Assembly: GCA_031271275.1 (NCBI GenBank)
Contig: JAISWA010000006.1
Location: forward strand, 1 to 12,948
Length of the DNA: 12,948 nucleotides
From: Clostridiales bacterium
Lineage (GTDB): Bacteria; Bacillota; Clostridia; Lachnospirales; WQUN01
Reading direction: 5' to 3'
The first letter of the stretch is position 1, and each line of letters opens with the position of its first letter. Positions 1-7,303 of this stretch are shown here, one piece after another. Below the pieces are notes generated by a model. It did no database searches, was not told where the DNA came from, and worked only from the letters and a program-made list of their open reading frames with translations. The position numbers and the translations under genes are program-made.

Positions 1-1653
1 ATGGCGCAGGCGGTTAAGCGGCTTTACCCGAAGGTAAAGCTCGCCATCGGCCCCGCCATCGACGACGGGTTCTATTACGATTTTGAAACGCCGGAGCCTT
101 TTACGCCCCAGGACGTAGAAGCCATCGAAAAGGAAATGAAAAAAATCGTCAAGGAAAATTTAAAAATCGAGCGCTTTACCCTTTCCAAAGACGAGGCGAG
201 GGCGCTGATGAAAGACGAGCCGTATAAACTGGAACTTATCGACGGCCTGGAGGGGGAGCCGTCCTTCTATAAACAAGGCGAGTTTACGGATTTATGCGCG
301 GGCCCCCATTTGGGTTACACGGCGCGGGTAAAAGCCTTCAAATTACTTTCCGTGGCGGGGGCGTACTGGCGCGGCGATGAAAAAAACAAAATGCTCTCCC
401 GCATTTACGGCACGGCGTTCCCCACGAAGGAGGAACTCGAGGCGCACCTTGCGCGGTTGGAGGAAGCGAAAAAGCGCGACCACCGCAAGCTCGGCAAGGA
501 GATGAACCTGTTCGCGCTGATGGACGAAGGCCCGGGCTTCCCGTTCTTCCTGCCCAAGGGCGTTATTCTCCGTAACAACCTCATCGAATACTGGCGCAAG
601 CTCCACAAAAAATACGGCTATCAGGAAATCACCACGCCCATCATGCTTATGAGCGATTTGTGGAAGCGTTCCGGCCACTGGGAGCATTACCGGGAAAATA
701 TGTACGGCAGCGTGGTGGACGACGTGAACTACCAGCTCAAGCCCATGAACTGCCCCGGCGGGATGTTGGTGTACAACCTGGATTTGCATTCCTACAAAGA
801 ATTTCCCCTGCGGGTGGCGGAGTTGGGAATGGTTCACCGGCACGAAAAATCCGGCACGCTCCACGGGCTGTTCCGGGTGCGCGTGTTCACCCAGGACGAC
901 GCCCATATTTTCATGACGGACGGGCAGTTGAAGGATGAAATCATCGGCGTCATTAACCTGTACGAGGAAGTGTACAATAAATTCGGGCTGAAATTTTATT
1001 TGGAGCTTTCCACCAAACCGGAGAACAGTATCGGCACCGACGAGGACTGGGAACGCGCCACCGAACCGCTGCGCCACGCCCTGGCGGAAAAAGAAATGCC
1101 CTATCGGGTAAACGAAGGGGACGGCGCGTTTTACGGGCCGAAAATCGATTTCCATTTAGAGGACAGCATCGGTCGCACATGGCAGTGCGGGACAATTCAG
1201 GTGGATATGCAAATGCCGGAATTGTTCGATTTGAATTATATCGGCGCGGACGGGAACAAGCACCGGCCCGTGATGATTCACCGGGCGTGTTTCGGGAGTA
1301 TCGAGCGCTTTATCGGCATATTGACGGAGCATTTCGCGGGTTGGTTCCCCTTCTGGCTCGCGCCCGTGCAAGCGGTGGTGCTTCCCATCTCGGAGCGCCA
1401 TCACGAAGCGGCGAAAAATCTTTTTGACGCGCTCAACGAAGCGGGTATTCGCGCGGAAATCGACGCCCGCAACGAAAAAATCGGCTTCAAAATCCGCGAG
1501 GCGCAGATGCAGCGCATCCCGTATATGTTGGTAATCGGCGACAAGGAAGTGGAGGAGCGGACCGTTTCCGTCCGCAGCCGGGAAAAGGGCGACGAAGGCG
1601 CCCGGGGAACGGCGGAATTGATAGAGGATTTAAAAGCGCAGAACGTGATATGA
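1..1653 (+). CDS. thrS: Threonyl-tRNA synthetase, 5'-truncated by the window edge
   Basis: Class II aminoacyl-tRNA synthetase that charges tRNA-Thr with threonine in the cytoplasm. The 550 visible residues begin inside the N-terminal editing (SAD-like) domain: MAQAVKRLYP is the text that normally follows the HxxxH zinc motif, so the ATG at base 1 is very likely an internal Met. Editing residues C99 and H103 (CAGPH) are present. The catalytic core has C251 (MNCPGG), H302 (DDAHIF, motif 2 region) and H427 (MIHRA, motif 3). From memory of the E. coli enzyme (C182/H186, C334, H385, H511) the spacings match with an offset of about 83, so roughly 83 residues, including the TGS domain, are missing upstream. 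The C-terminal anticodon-binding domain starts near residue 455 (PVQAVVLPIS) and is complete. Any T-box leader would lie outside the window. The stop overlaps the next start (ATGA). The family call is very secure; the true start is not visible. Confidence 0.97.
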   Translation: MAQAVKRLYPKVKLAIGPAIDDGFYYDFETPEPFTPQDVEAIEKEMKKIVKENLKIERFTLSKDEARALMKDEPYKLELIDGLEGEPSFYKQGEFTDLCAGPHLGYTARVKAFKLLSVAGAYWRGDEKNKMLSRIYGTAFPTKEELEAHLARLEEAKKRDHRKLGKEMNLFALMDEGPGFPFFLPKGVILRNNLIEYWRKLHKKYGYQEITTPIMLMSDLWKRSGHWEHYRENMYGSVVDDVNYQLKPMNCPGGMLVYNLDLHSYKEFPLRVAELGMVHRHEKSGTLHGLFRVRVFTQDDAHIFMTDGQLKDEIIGVINLYEEVYNKFGLKFYLELSTKPENSIGTDEDWERATEPLRHALAEKEMPYRVNEGDGAFYGPKIDFHLEDSIGRTWQCGTIQVDMQMPELFDLNYIGADGNKHRPVMIHRACFGSIERFIGILTEHFAGWFPFWLAPVQAVVLPISERHHEAAKNLFDALNEAGIRAEIDARNEKIGFKIREAQMQRIPYMLVIGDKEVEERTVSVRSREKGDEGARGTAELIEDLKAQNVI

Positions 1654-3188
1654 AAAATGAACCGAAACTGCCCGCCGGTTTTGTGTCAGGTATGTCCGAA
1701 CTGCTTGGCGGCGAGGCGGAAGCTTTTTTTAAAAGCCTCCACAGCCCGCCCTTTCGCGGGCTGCGCGCCAACCGCTTAAAAATCGAGCCGGAAAAATTGC
1801 GGGCGCTGCTTCCGTTTCCCTTGGAGCCGGTGCGTTGGTGCGCGGAAGGGTTCACGTTCCCGCCGGAAGAACGCCCGGGGAAAAGTTGGGCTTACCGCGC
1901 CGGGCTGTTTTATATTCAGGAACCGAGCGCCATGTGCCCGGCGGCGGTGCTTTCCGCGCGGCAGGGGGAGCGGGTGTTGGACTTATGCGCCGCGCCGGGG
2001 GGGAAGTCCGCGCAGCTTGCGGGGCAGTTAAACGGAAGCGGGCTGTTGGTTTCCAACGACGCGAGCGCTTCCCGCAGTCGGGCGTTGGTTAAAAATTTGG
2101 AAATGGCGGGCGTCGCCAACGGGGTGGTTTTAAGCGAGCAGCCCTACAGGCTCGCGGAAAGGTTCGCCGGTTTTTTCGACGCGGTGTTGGTGGACGCGCC
2201 GTGCTCGGGGGAGGGGATGTTTAGGCGCGACCCCGACGCGGTGAAGGGTTGGGCGGACAACAAACCGGAAGCCTGCGCGCGGACGCAGAAGGAAATCCTG
2301 CGCCACGCCGCAAGAATGGTACGGCCCGGCGGGCGCTTGGTCTATTCCACCTGCACCTTCGAGCCGGAGGAAAACGAAAAAATCATCGCGTCGTTTTTGG
2401 ACGCCCATGCAGATTTTTACCCGCTGCCCATAAACCACGAGCGGTTGGGGGTGGAAAGGGCGGGATGTACGCCGCCCGCCGCTGTCATGGAGGGTACGCC
2501 GCCCGCCGCTGTCATGGCAGGTACGCCGCCCGCCGCTGTCATGGAGGGTACACCGCCCGCCGCTGTCATTCTGAGCGAAGCGAAGAATCTTCCCGCAGGC
2601 TCAACGGATGCCGCGCGTATCTGGCCGCACAAGCAAAAGGGCGAGGGGCATTTTATCTCGCTGCTTGGGCGGCGCGGGGAAAGCGGCGGCGCGGGGAAAG
2701 CGGCGGCGTTTCGGGCGGCAAAACATAGCGAAGCGGATATAAAGCCGTTTTTAGAATTTTGCGACGCGTTTTTACAAACCGGCGCGTTGGCGCGTTTTCC
2801 CGCCTTTATATCACGGCACGAACGTTCGCTGTTTTTAATACCGGAAGGCTTGCCCGACCTGCGGGGGCTTCGCGTCGCGCGAAGCGGATTGCTGCTCGGC
2901 GATATTTCCGCGGGAACCGGGAAAAAATCAAAACGCGAGACAGGGAACTTCACTCCCTCCCACGCGTTGGCGATGGCGTTAAATAAAAATGACGCCCGGT
3001 ATTCGGCGGAGCTTTCTCCGGACGGCATTGCGCGGTACTTGAAAGGCGAAACGCTGACAACGGAGGATTTTGATATACCCCCCAAAGCCTGGGTGCTGAC
3101 CTGCGCATACGGTTACCCCCTTGGTTGGGTGCGGTGGGTGGACGGGCGGTTGAAGAACCATCTGCCGAAGGGTTGGGCGGTTTCGTGA
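1650..3188 (+). CDS. rsmF: RsmF-type 16S rRNA (cytosine-C5)-methyltransferase with internal repeat insertion
   Basis: SAM-dependent RNA m5C methyltransferase of the NOL1/NOP2/Sun family. The 512-residue protein has an N-terminal substrate-binding part, then the Rossmann-type catalytic domain: SAM motif DLCAAPGGKS at 111-120, motif IV DAPCSGEG at 182-189 (C185, product-release Cys) and motif VI YSTCTF at 232-237 (C235, nucleophile). Residues 321-340 (ARIWPHKQKGEGHF region) match the segment that precedes the C-terminal PUA-like domain in RsmF/YebU proteins, which separates it from RsmB. Between these lies an atypical insert at about 272-318, encoded by a 27-bp tandem repeat plus half of a dispersed repeat; it keeps frame, and both catalytic Cys and the C-terminal domain remain. 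The start overlaps the thrS stop (ATGA), so translation is probably coupled. The family is secure; the exact rRNA position (C1407 in E. coli RsmF) is inferred and could differ. Confidence 0.92.
   Translation: MKNEPKLPAGFVSGMSELLGGEAEAFFKSLHSPPFRGLRANRLKIEPEKLRALLPFPLEPVRWCAEGFTFPPEERPGKSWAYRAGLFYIQEPSAMCPAAVLSARQGERVLDLCAAPGGKSAQLAGQLNGSGLLVSNDASASRSRALVKNLEMAGVANGVVLSEQPYRLAERFAGFFDAVLVDAPCSGEGMFRRDPDAVKGWADNKPEACARTQKEILRHAARMVRPGGRLVYSTCTFEPEENEKIIASFLDAHADFYPLPINHERLGVERAGCTPPAAVMEGTPPAAVMAGTPPAAVMEGTPPAAVILSEAKNLPAGSTDAARIWPHKQKGEGHFISLLGRRGESGGAGKAAAFRAAKHSEADIKPFLEFCDAFLQTGALARFPAFISRHERSLFLIPEGLPDLRGLRVARSGLLLGDISAGTGKKSKRETGNFTPSHALAMALNKNDARYSAELSPDGIARYLKGETLTTEDFDIPPKAWVLTCAYGYPLGWVRWVDGRLKNHLPKGWAVS
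2467..2569 (+). repeat. 27-bp tandem repeat, about 3.8 copies, in frame inside rsmF
   Basis: Units start at 2467, 2494, 2521 and 2548. The first and third are identical, the second has GCAG in place of GGAGG-type end bases, and the fourth has one A for G near its start and runs for 22 bases before entering the dispersed repeat at 2563. Each unit encodes TPPAAVM(E/A)G, so a 27-bp period keeps the reading frame. The repeated residues fall between the catalytic domain and the C-terminal domain, where an added loop is least harmful. Confidence 0.95.
2563..2590 (+). repeat. Dispersed 28-nt repeat, single arm, inside rsmF
   Basis: This 28-nt stretch (core GTCATTCTGAGCGAAGCGAA) is the exact reverse complement of 7438-7465 in this window. 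It encodes the VILSEAKNL peptide, which from general knowledge recurs in many unrelated predicted proteins and marks read-through of a widespread palindromic repeat. Only one arm is present here; no matching inverted arm follows within rsmF. Confidence 0.85.
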
Positions 3189-3206
3189 AAATGCTTCGCG
3201 ATTAAA

Positions 3207-3411
3207 AGCGGAGGAACCTTTCATGCGAACGAAGTGAGCGTTTATAACGAATCAACTTTGGATGTAACCATCGTCAGCTATGCATTGTAACCGGTTCACT
3301 CCCTGCGTTTTCTGCGAAAACGCTACGTCCGTTCACCACAATGCATTGACGCTTCCGATGGTCAAGAATTAAGTTGATTCGCTATAGTGAGCAGAAAGGG
3401 TTCCTCCGCGA
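3207..3411. repeat. About 200-bp imperfect palindrome between rsmF and thrC
   Basis: This explains nearly all of the 241-bp gap 3189-3429. Five block pairs are exact reverse complements around one centre near 3314: GCGGAGGAACC 3208-3218 with 3399-3409; CGAATCAACTT 3248-3258 with 3371-3381; ACCATCG 3267-3273 with 3356-3362; ATGCATTGT 3280-3288 with 3338-3346; GCGTTTT 3305-3311 with 3317-3323 at the apex. The segments between blocks have diverged. Either strand could form a long interrupted hairpin. No long ORF and no clear target-site duplication is seen. The right arm contains a possible weak promoter (TGGTCA 3359-3364, 18-bp spacer, TATAGT 3383-3388) that could serve thrC. It may be a MITE-like or other palindromic repeat, or a structured leader; the sequence alone does not decide. 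Confidence 0.85.
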
Positions 3412-3429
3412 ATAACAGGGGAGGTTACT

Positions 3430-4905
3430 ATGGTTTATGTCAGCACACGGGGGAACGCGCCGCCGGTTGCGGCGGGTCAGGCGATAATACAGGGGCTTGC
3501 GCCGGACGGCGGCTTGTATGTTCCCGAAAATTTCCCTCAGTTCAATAGGAGTATGAAAGAATGGGTCAACCTGCCGTATGCGGAATTGGCTTTTGAAATC
3601 CTGCGGCTGTATCTTACGGACTATTCCGATGAGGAATTGCGGGCGTGCGTCGAAAAAGCCTATGCTTACCCGGAAAACTTCGACGTTCCCGCCATCGCGC
3701 CGCTGACGGACGAAGTATACGATAATGATTTGTATTTTCTGGAGCTTTTCCACGGGCGGACGCTGGCGTTTAAGGATATGGCGCTGTCCCTGCTTCCGCG
3801 TTTGCTTACCGCCGCCGCGAAGAAATATAAAACGTCGGAAAAAACCGTCATCCTCACCGCCACAAGCGGCGACACGGGCAAGGCGGCGTTGGAAGGGTTC
3901 GCGGGCGTGGACGGGGTGGAAATTATCGTTTTCTTCCCGCAGGACGGGGTTTCCGACGTGCAAAAGCTGCAGATGACCACGCAGGAAGGTTCCAACGTGC
4001 ATGTGGTGGGGGTGCGGGGGAATTTTGACGACACCCAGACCGGAGTAAAGAAAATTTTCAGCGACAGGGCGCTTGCGGAGCGCGTGAAAGCAAAGGGCAT
4101 TGCGTTTTCGTCGGCAAACTCCATCAACGTCGGGCGGCTGCTTCCGCAGGTGGCGTATTATTTTTACGCCTACGGGCAGTTGGTTAAAAACGGCGCGGTC
4201 AGTCCCGGCGGCGGCGTGGATTTCACCGTGCCCACCGGCAATTTCGGCAATATCCTCGCCGGGTATTACGCCCTGCGGATGGGCCTGCCCATAGGGAAAC
4301 TGATTTGCGCCTCCAACCAAAACAATGTGCTGTACGATTTTATCCGCACCGGCGTGTACGACGCCAACCGCCCGTTCGTCAGCACCATTTCCCCCTCCAT
4401 GGATATTTTGATTTCCAGTAATCTGGAGCGCTTGCTTTACCACGTTTCCAACGACCCCGCGCTTATCGGAAAGCTGATGGCGGAACTTAACGCGGGGGGG
4501 CGCTACCGTTTCGCGTTACCGCTTGCGCGTTTCCAAGCGGCATACGCCACGGAAGCGGAAACCCGGGCGGCGCTAAAAGAAATTTCCGGCAAGGGCTACG
4601 TGGTGGACCCCCACACCGCGGCGGCGTACCACGCGTATCGGGAAAATTCCGCGGGCGGCGAAGGCGCGCCCAACGTAATCATCGCCACGGCAAGCCCCTT
4701 TAAATTCTCCGCCGATGTGCTCGGGGCGATTTCCGCCGGGGAGGCTGCAAAGGACGGCGGCGCGTTCGCGCAGATGGACGCCCTTGCGCGGGTAAGCGGG
4801 CTGCGGATACCGAGGCGCCTTGCCAGTCTGCGGGGGAAAGAAGTCCGCCACCGCGCCGTATGCGAACCGCGGGAGATGACGCGGGCGGTGGAGGAATTAT
4901 TATAG
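3430..4905 (+). CDS. thrC: Threonine synthase
   Basis: PLP-dependent enzyme converting O-phospho-L-homoserine to L-threonine, the last step of threonine synthesis, cytoplasmic. At 491 residues it fits the longer threonine synthase class. The N-terminus carries the typical GLAPDGGLYVPE text (residues 22-33). HGRTLAFKDMA at 108-118 holds the PLP-binding lysine K115. TSGDTGKAA at 145-153 and PTGNFGNI at 268-275 form substrate- and cofactor-phosphate loops. NVGRLLPQ at 233-240 is also typical of the class. The ATG is preceded by GGGGAGG (3418-3424 region) at good spacing. The 5' side is occupied by a large palindrome and no other threonine biosynthesis gene is adjacent, so it appears to be transcribed separately from rsmF, possibly from a promoter inside the palindrome. 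Confidence 0.96.
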   Translation: MVYVSTRGNAPPVAAGQAIIQGLAPDGGLYVPENFPQFNRSMKEWVNLPYAELAFEILRLYLTDYSDEELRACVEKAYAYPENFDVPAIAPLTDEVYDNDLYFLELFHGRTLAFKDMALSLLPRLLTAAAKKYKTSEKTVILTATSGDTGKAALEGFAGVDGVEIIVFFPQDGVSDVQKLQMTTQEGSNVHVVGVRGNFDDTQTGVKKIFSDRALAERVKAKGIAFSSANSINVGRLLPQVAYYFYAYGQLVKNGAVSPGGGVDFTVPTGNFGNILAGYYALRMGLPIGKLICASNQNNVLYDFIRTGVYDANRPFVSTISPSMDILISSNLERLLYHVSNDPALIGKLMAELNAGGRYRFALPLARFQAAYATEAETRAALKEISGKGYVVDPHTAAAYHAYRENSAGGEGAPNVIIATASPFKFSADVLGAISAGEAAKDGGAFAQMDALARVSGLRIPRRLASLRGKEVRHRAVCEPREMTRAVEELL

Positions 4906-4969
4906 GCAACCGCTATTAACGGATGAAACGGTCGCTTTTGTCATATTTCCCGCGCAAAGTCCGTAGACT

Positions 4970-4995
4970 TATATAAAATCTGAAGATTTTATATA
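4970..4995 (+). promoter_or_regulatory. AT-rich perfect stem-loop before the membrane-protein gene
   Basis: TATATAAAATC (4970-4980) and GATTTTATATA (4985-4995) are exact reverse complements separated by TGAA. The second arm touches the GGGGG of the ribosome binding site (4996-5000) of the gene at 5011. No T-run follows, so it is a poor terminator. It could be a protein-binding operator, an mRNA hairpin affecting ribosome access, or a -10-like AT-rich promoter element; a good -35 partner was not found. Confidence 0.6.
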
Positions 4996-5010
4996 GGGGG
5001 TAAAAAATTT

Positions 5011-5403
5011 ATGCGCGCGGAAGCGGGAACGGAACACCGGTCGCAGTTTAAAGCGCTGACCATGGGAATACTGGTAGGGTACGCGATTACCTGCATCGTT
5101 TTCCTCGGGTACTCGATGCTGATAACGTACACAAGCATGAGCGAAAAAAATATGCCCATCGTCGTGGCGGTCACCACGCTGCTTTCGGTGGTGGTCGCCG
5201 GGTTCGACGCGGCGCGGGGCGCTGACCGTAAGGGCTGGCTGTGGGGCATGGGCGCGGGGCTCGTTTACGTCGTCATACTCGCCGTGATTATGATGCTCGC
5301 CCTTAAAAATTTCACCATCGACAGCCGCACGGTCACCATGGCAATCCTTTCGGTGGCGGGCGGGGGGCTCGGCGGCGTACTGGGCATAAATCTAAAGAAA
5401 TAA
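5011..5403 (+). CDS. TIGR04086/YrzE-type four-helix membrane protein
   Basis: A 130-residue integral membrane protein of unknown function with four predicted helices at about 16-39, 48-65, 74-97 and 107-126. The pattern of short N-terminal cytoplasmic tail, a glycine-containing TM1, an AARGADRKGWLWG loop (67-79) between TM2 and TM3, and a GGVLGINLKK end matches the TIGR04086 family of Firmicutes as I remember it. The ATG at 5011 follows GGGGG with about 10 nt spacing. The next gene, uppP, begins 9 nt after the stop, so they are probably cotranscribed; a role at the cell envelope is a guess from that context. Length is normal for the family. Confidence 0.75.
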   Translation: MRAEAGTEHRSQFKALTMGILVGYAITCIVFLGYSMLITYTSMSEKNMPIVVAVTTLLSVVVAGFDAARGADRKGWLWGMGAGLVYVVILAVIMMLALKNFTIDSRTVTMAILSVAGGGLGGVLGINLKK

Positions 5404-5412
5404 AGGGCTGAT

Positions 5413-6204
5413 GTGGCAATGAACATTCTGCAAGCGGTCGTCATGGGAATCGTGCAAGGGCTGGCGGAATTTTTGCCCGTCAGCAGCTCGGGGCATCTGG
5501 TGGTGATGCAACGGGTCTTTGGCATTGAGGAACCCAACCTGACCTTTGATATCGTGGTGCATCTCGGTTCGCTGTTGGCGGTAATCATTGTTTTCTGGCA
5601 GGATATCGCCGCGCTGCTCAAAAAACCGCTGCAAAAAATGACCGGATTATTGGTTGTGGGAACGGTTCCCGCCGTGGCAGTCGCGTTCCTTTTTAAAGAC
5701 CAAATAGAAAGGGTATTTTGGAACGGCCTCCCGTTGGCGCTTGCGTTTACCGTCACGGGCGTGCTGCTCGTTTTGGCGGACAAAATACCCGCCGGTAAAA
5801 AGAAGGAAATTTCGTATATGGACGCGTTGGTCGTCGGGTGTATGCAGGCGGTGGGAATTCCGCCGGGGATATCGCGCTCGGGCGCGACTATTTCCGGGGC
5901 GCTATTTCGGGGGCTTGACCGGGAGACGGCGGCGCGTTTTTCCTTTCTGCTTTCCATTGTCGCCGTCGCAGGTGCGGGCGCGCTGCAGGCGAAGGATATT
6001 TTTACGGAACATGTCACGGTCGCTACGGCGGATGTTTTGCCGATGATATTTGGCTTCGCCGCTTCCGCTATGGTGGGGTATCTGGCGATACGGCTGCTGC
6101 TGAGGCTGATTAAGGCGTGTAAGCTGAAATATTTCGCCTATTACGTGTTCGCGCTTGCGGCGTTTATTTTGTTGGACACTTTTGCAACAGGGCGGTTTTT
6201 CTGA
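5413..6204 (+). CDS. uppP: Undecaprenyl-diphosphatase (BacA/UppP family)
   Basis: Polytopic membrane enzyme that removes a phosphate from undecaprenyl diphosphate, regenerating the lipid carrier for peptidoglycan and other wall polymers; overproduction is known to confer bacitracin resistance. Both signature motifs are present: GLAEFLPVSSSGHL at 16-29 (Q15 and E19 fit the E/Q-xxx-E motif, then S24-S26 and H28) and PGISRSGAT at 151-159 with R155. The rest is strongly hydrophobic, and 263 residues is the normal size. The start is GTG 5413 (AAAGGG about 6 nt upstream) or ATG 5419 two codons later; the GTG spacing is better. It is flanked by the TIGR04086 gene 9 nt upstream and overlaps the downstream ymxH-like gene by one base (TGATG), so translation is probably coupled. 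Confidence 0.96.
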   Translation: MAMNILQAVVMGIVQGLAEFLPVSSSGHLVVMQRVFGIEEPNLTFDIVVHLGSLLAVIIVFWQDIAALLKKPLQKMTGLLVVGTVPAVAVAFLFKDQIERVFWNGLPLALAFTVTGVLLVLADKIPAGKKKEISYMDALVVGCMQAVGIPPGISRSGATISGALFRGLDRETAARFSFLLSIVAVAGAGALQAKDIFTEHVTVATADVLPMIFGFAASAMVGYLAIRLLLRLIKACKLKYFAYYVFALAAFILLDTFATGRFF

Positions 6205-6470
6205 TGGCGCGTATGTATGATTTACGCCAGAAAGAAGTCATAAACACAGAGGACGGGGCGCGTTACGGCTATGTGAGCGATTTGGAAATTGACGAAAAGA
6301 CCGGCAAGGTGCGGACGCTGATCGTCCCCGCGCCGGGGCGCGTGCTCGGGGTGTTCGGGCGCGATCAGGAATACCGTATTCCCTGGCAGGCGATTCAAAA
6401 AATCGGCGACGATATCGTACTGGTGGAATGCAAAACGGAAGAAGTGCTTTCCGACAGCGAAGCGGAGTAA
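6204..6470 (+). CDS. YlmC/YmxH family PRC-barrel protein
   Basis: Small 88-residue cytoplasmic protein with a PRC-barrel-like fold. The order MYDLRQKEVIN (residues 4-14), GYVSDLEIDEKTGKV (about 22-36), LIVPAPGR (39-46) and YRIPWQAIQKIGDDIVLVE (57-75) matches the YlmC/YmxH family of spore-forming Firmicutes. In that family some members are linked to sporulation, but the molecular role is not known. The ATG overlaps the uppP stop (TGATG), so it probably has no separate promoter. The family assignment is good; a sporulation role here is only an inference from the family. Confidence 0.85.
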   Translation: MARMYDLRQKEVINTEDGARYGYVSDLEIDEKTGKVRTLIVPAPGRVLGVFGRDQEYRIPWQAIQKIGDDIVLVECKTEEVLSDSEAE

Positions 6471-6545
6471 ACGGCTTTATACTTTCCCGCCAATGAACGA
6501 TATATAAGTAGGAGAAATTATTGCATCCACGGCGGGGTGAAAAAA

Positions 6546-7253
6546 ATGACGATTGATATGTCTCAGGCAAACAAGGATTTATTCAAAACGGCGACGTTCA
6601 ACGGCAAGACCGGCAGACTGATCTTTGATAAAAAAGCCATGAACGACTATTTAGAAAAAACGGAGCGGAACACTTGGAACCTTTACGCGGAAATTGTTAA
6701 AAAAAATCAGGAAGCGGCGGAGAAACAAAAAAAGAAATCCAGTAAAAAGTTCGGCGCGGTATCGCTGAGCAATACGGATTCGGTGCAGCGCTGTCAGGCG
6801 GTTAAGGCAAAGCTTAAAGCAAAGCTTGCCGAGATTTTTTCAAGCGATATCGACGCAAAAATAAAAGGCGCGTTGGCGCGGGAAGTCTCCATGGCTATTG
6901 ACCGCGTGGATCAAAAGATTTCCGAGATAAAGCGCCGGGAAGTCGCGCTGTGGGAAGAAAAAGCGGCGAAGAAAAACGAGTCGGAACATACTAAGCGCAA
7001 GCGCAGGGACGATTTAAGGAAGCGTTATACGACGGTTAAAAAAGAGTTCCTGTACTCCGCCGGTGAAGGGGGCTTGGACCCGGCGGAGTACGGCGGCGGA
7101 GCGGGGGCGGCGGCGTCCGTGGCGTTCGATATAGGGGGCGTTTCCGGTACGGTAAGCGACATAGCCGTTGCTACAGTCGCAAGCGCGGATATTTCAACCG
7201 CGGACGCCTCCGTTTCCGCGAATGTTTCAGCGGCGGTGGATACCGTCGTATAG
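6546..7253 (+). CDS. Hypothetical Lys-rich protein with Ala/Ser/Val-rich tail
   Basis: I do not recognise this 235-residue protein. It has two parts. Residues 1 to about 170 are charged and Lys-rich with long predicted helices, including KKNQEAAEKQKKKSSKK near 50-70 and a possible coiled coil at about 110-160. The tail from about 175 has almost no lysine and is a low-complexity run of Ala, Ser, Val, Gly and Asp. No signal peptide or clear membrane segment is seen. Start choice: GTG 6537 opens the frame, but that GTG sits in GGGGTGA, which looks like the ribosome binding site for ATG 6546 six bases on, so I chose the ATG. CCCGCC at 6486-6491 could pair with GGCGGG at 6531-6536 and mask this site. 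It lies 75 nt after the YmxH-like gene. That it is a coding gene is likely from length and codon pattern; function is open. Confidence 0.7.
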   Translation: MTIDMSQANKDLFKTATFNGKTGRLIFDKKAMNDYLEKTERNTWNLYAEIVKKNQEAAEKQKKKSSKKFGAVSLSNTDSVQRCQAVKAKLKAKLAEIFSSDIDAKIKGALAREVSMAIDRVDQKISEIKRREVALWEEKAAKKNESEHTKRKRRDDLRKRYTTVKKEFLYSAGEGGLDPAEYGGGAGAAASVAFDIGGVSGTVSDIAVATVASADISTADASVSANVSAAVDTVV

Positions 7254-7277
7254 TATTACATCTGTACAGCTGTAATA
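7254..7277. promoter_or_regulatory. 24-bp near-perfect dyad directly after the hypothetical gene
   Basis: TATTACA (7254-7260) pairs with TGTAATA (7271-7277), and the centre CTGTACAG (7262-7269) is itself a palindrome; the only mismatch is 7261/7270. It begins on the base after the TAG stop. No T-run follows, so it does not look like a standard terminator. It could be an operator or a 3'-end RNA hairpin. Confidence 0.5.
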
Positions 7278-7303
7278 ATAGAAACGGTTTCACGGCGAAG
7301 GCT

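Noticed and set aside
1..60. ATG at base 1 as the real thrS start
   Set aside because: The protein would lack the TGS domain and the HxxxH editing motif, and the text aligns to about residue 84 of the usual enzyme; the window simply cuts the gene.
343..1155. Long minus-strand open frame opposite thrS
   Set aside because: It is the antisense shadow of a highly conserved gene in GC-rich sequence, has no plausible motif, and its residues are biased to His/Val/Phe/Arg as expected for an antisense reading.
3382..4443. 353-codon minus-strand open frame opposite thrC
   Set aside because: Its sequence is a shadow of threonine synthase, with no recognisable domain and no ribosome binding site of note.
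4906..4939. Hairpin with TTTT after thrC (GCAACCG with CGGTCGC)
   Set aside because: The stem has an internal mismatch, a 16-base loop and only four T, so it is too weak to call a terminator.
6521..6556. Eleven-codon leader ORF starting at TTG 6521 behind AGGAG
   Set aside because: TTG start, very short, out of frame with the following gene and no regulatory residue pattern; the AGGAG could be chance.
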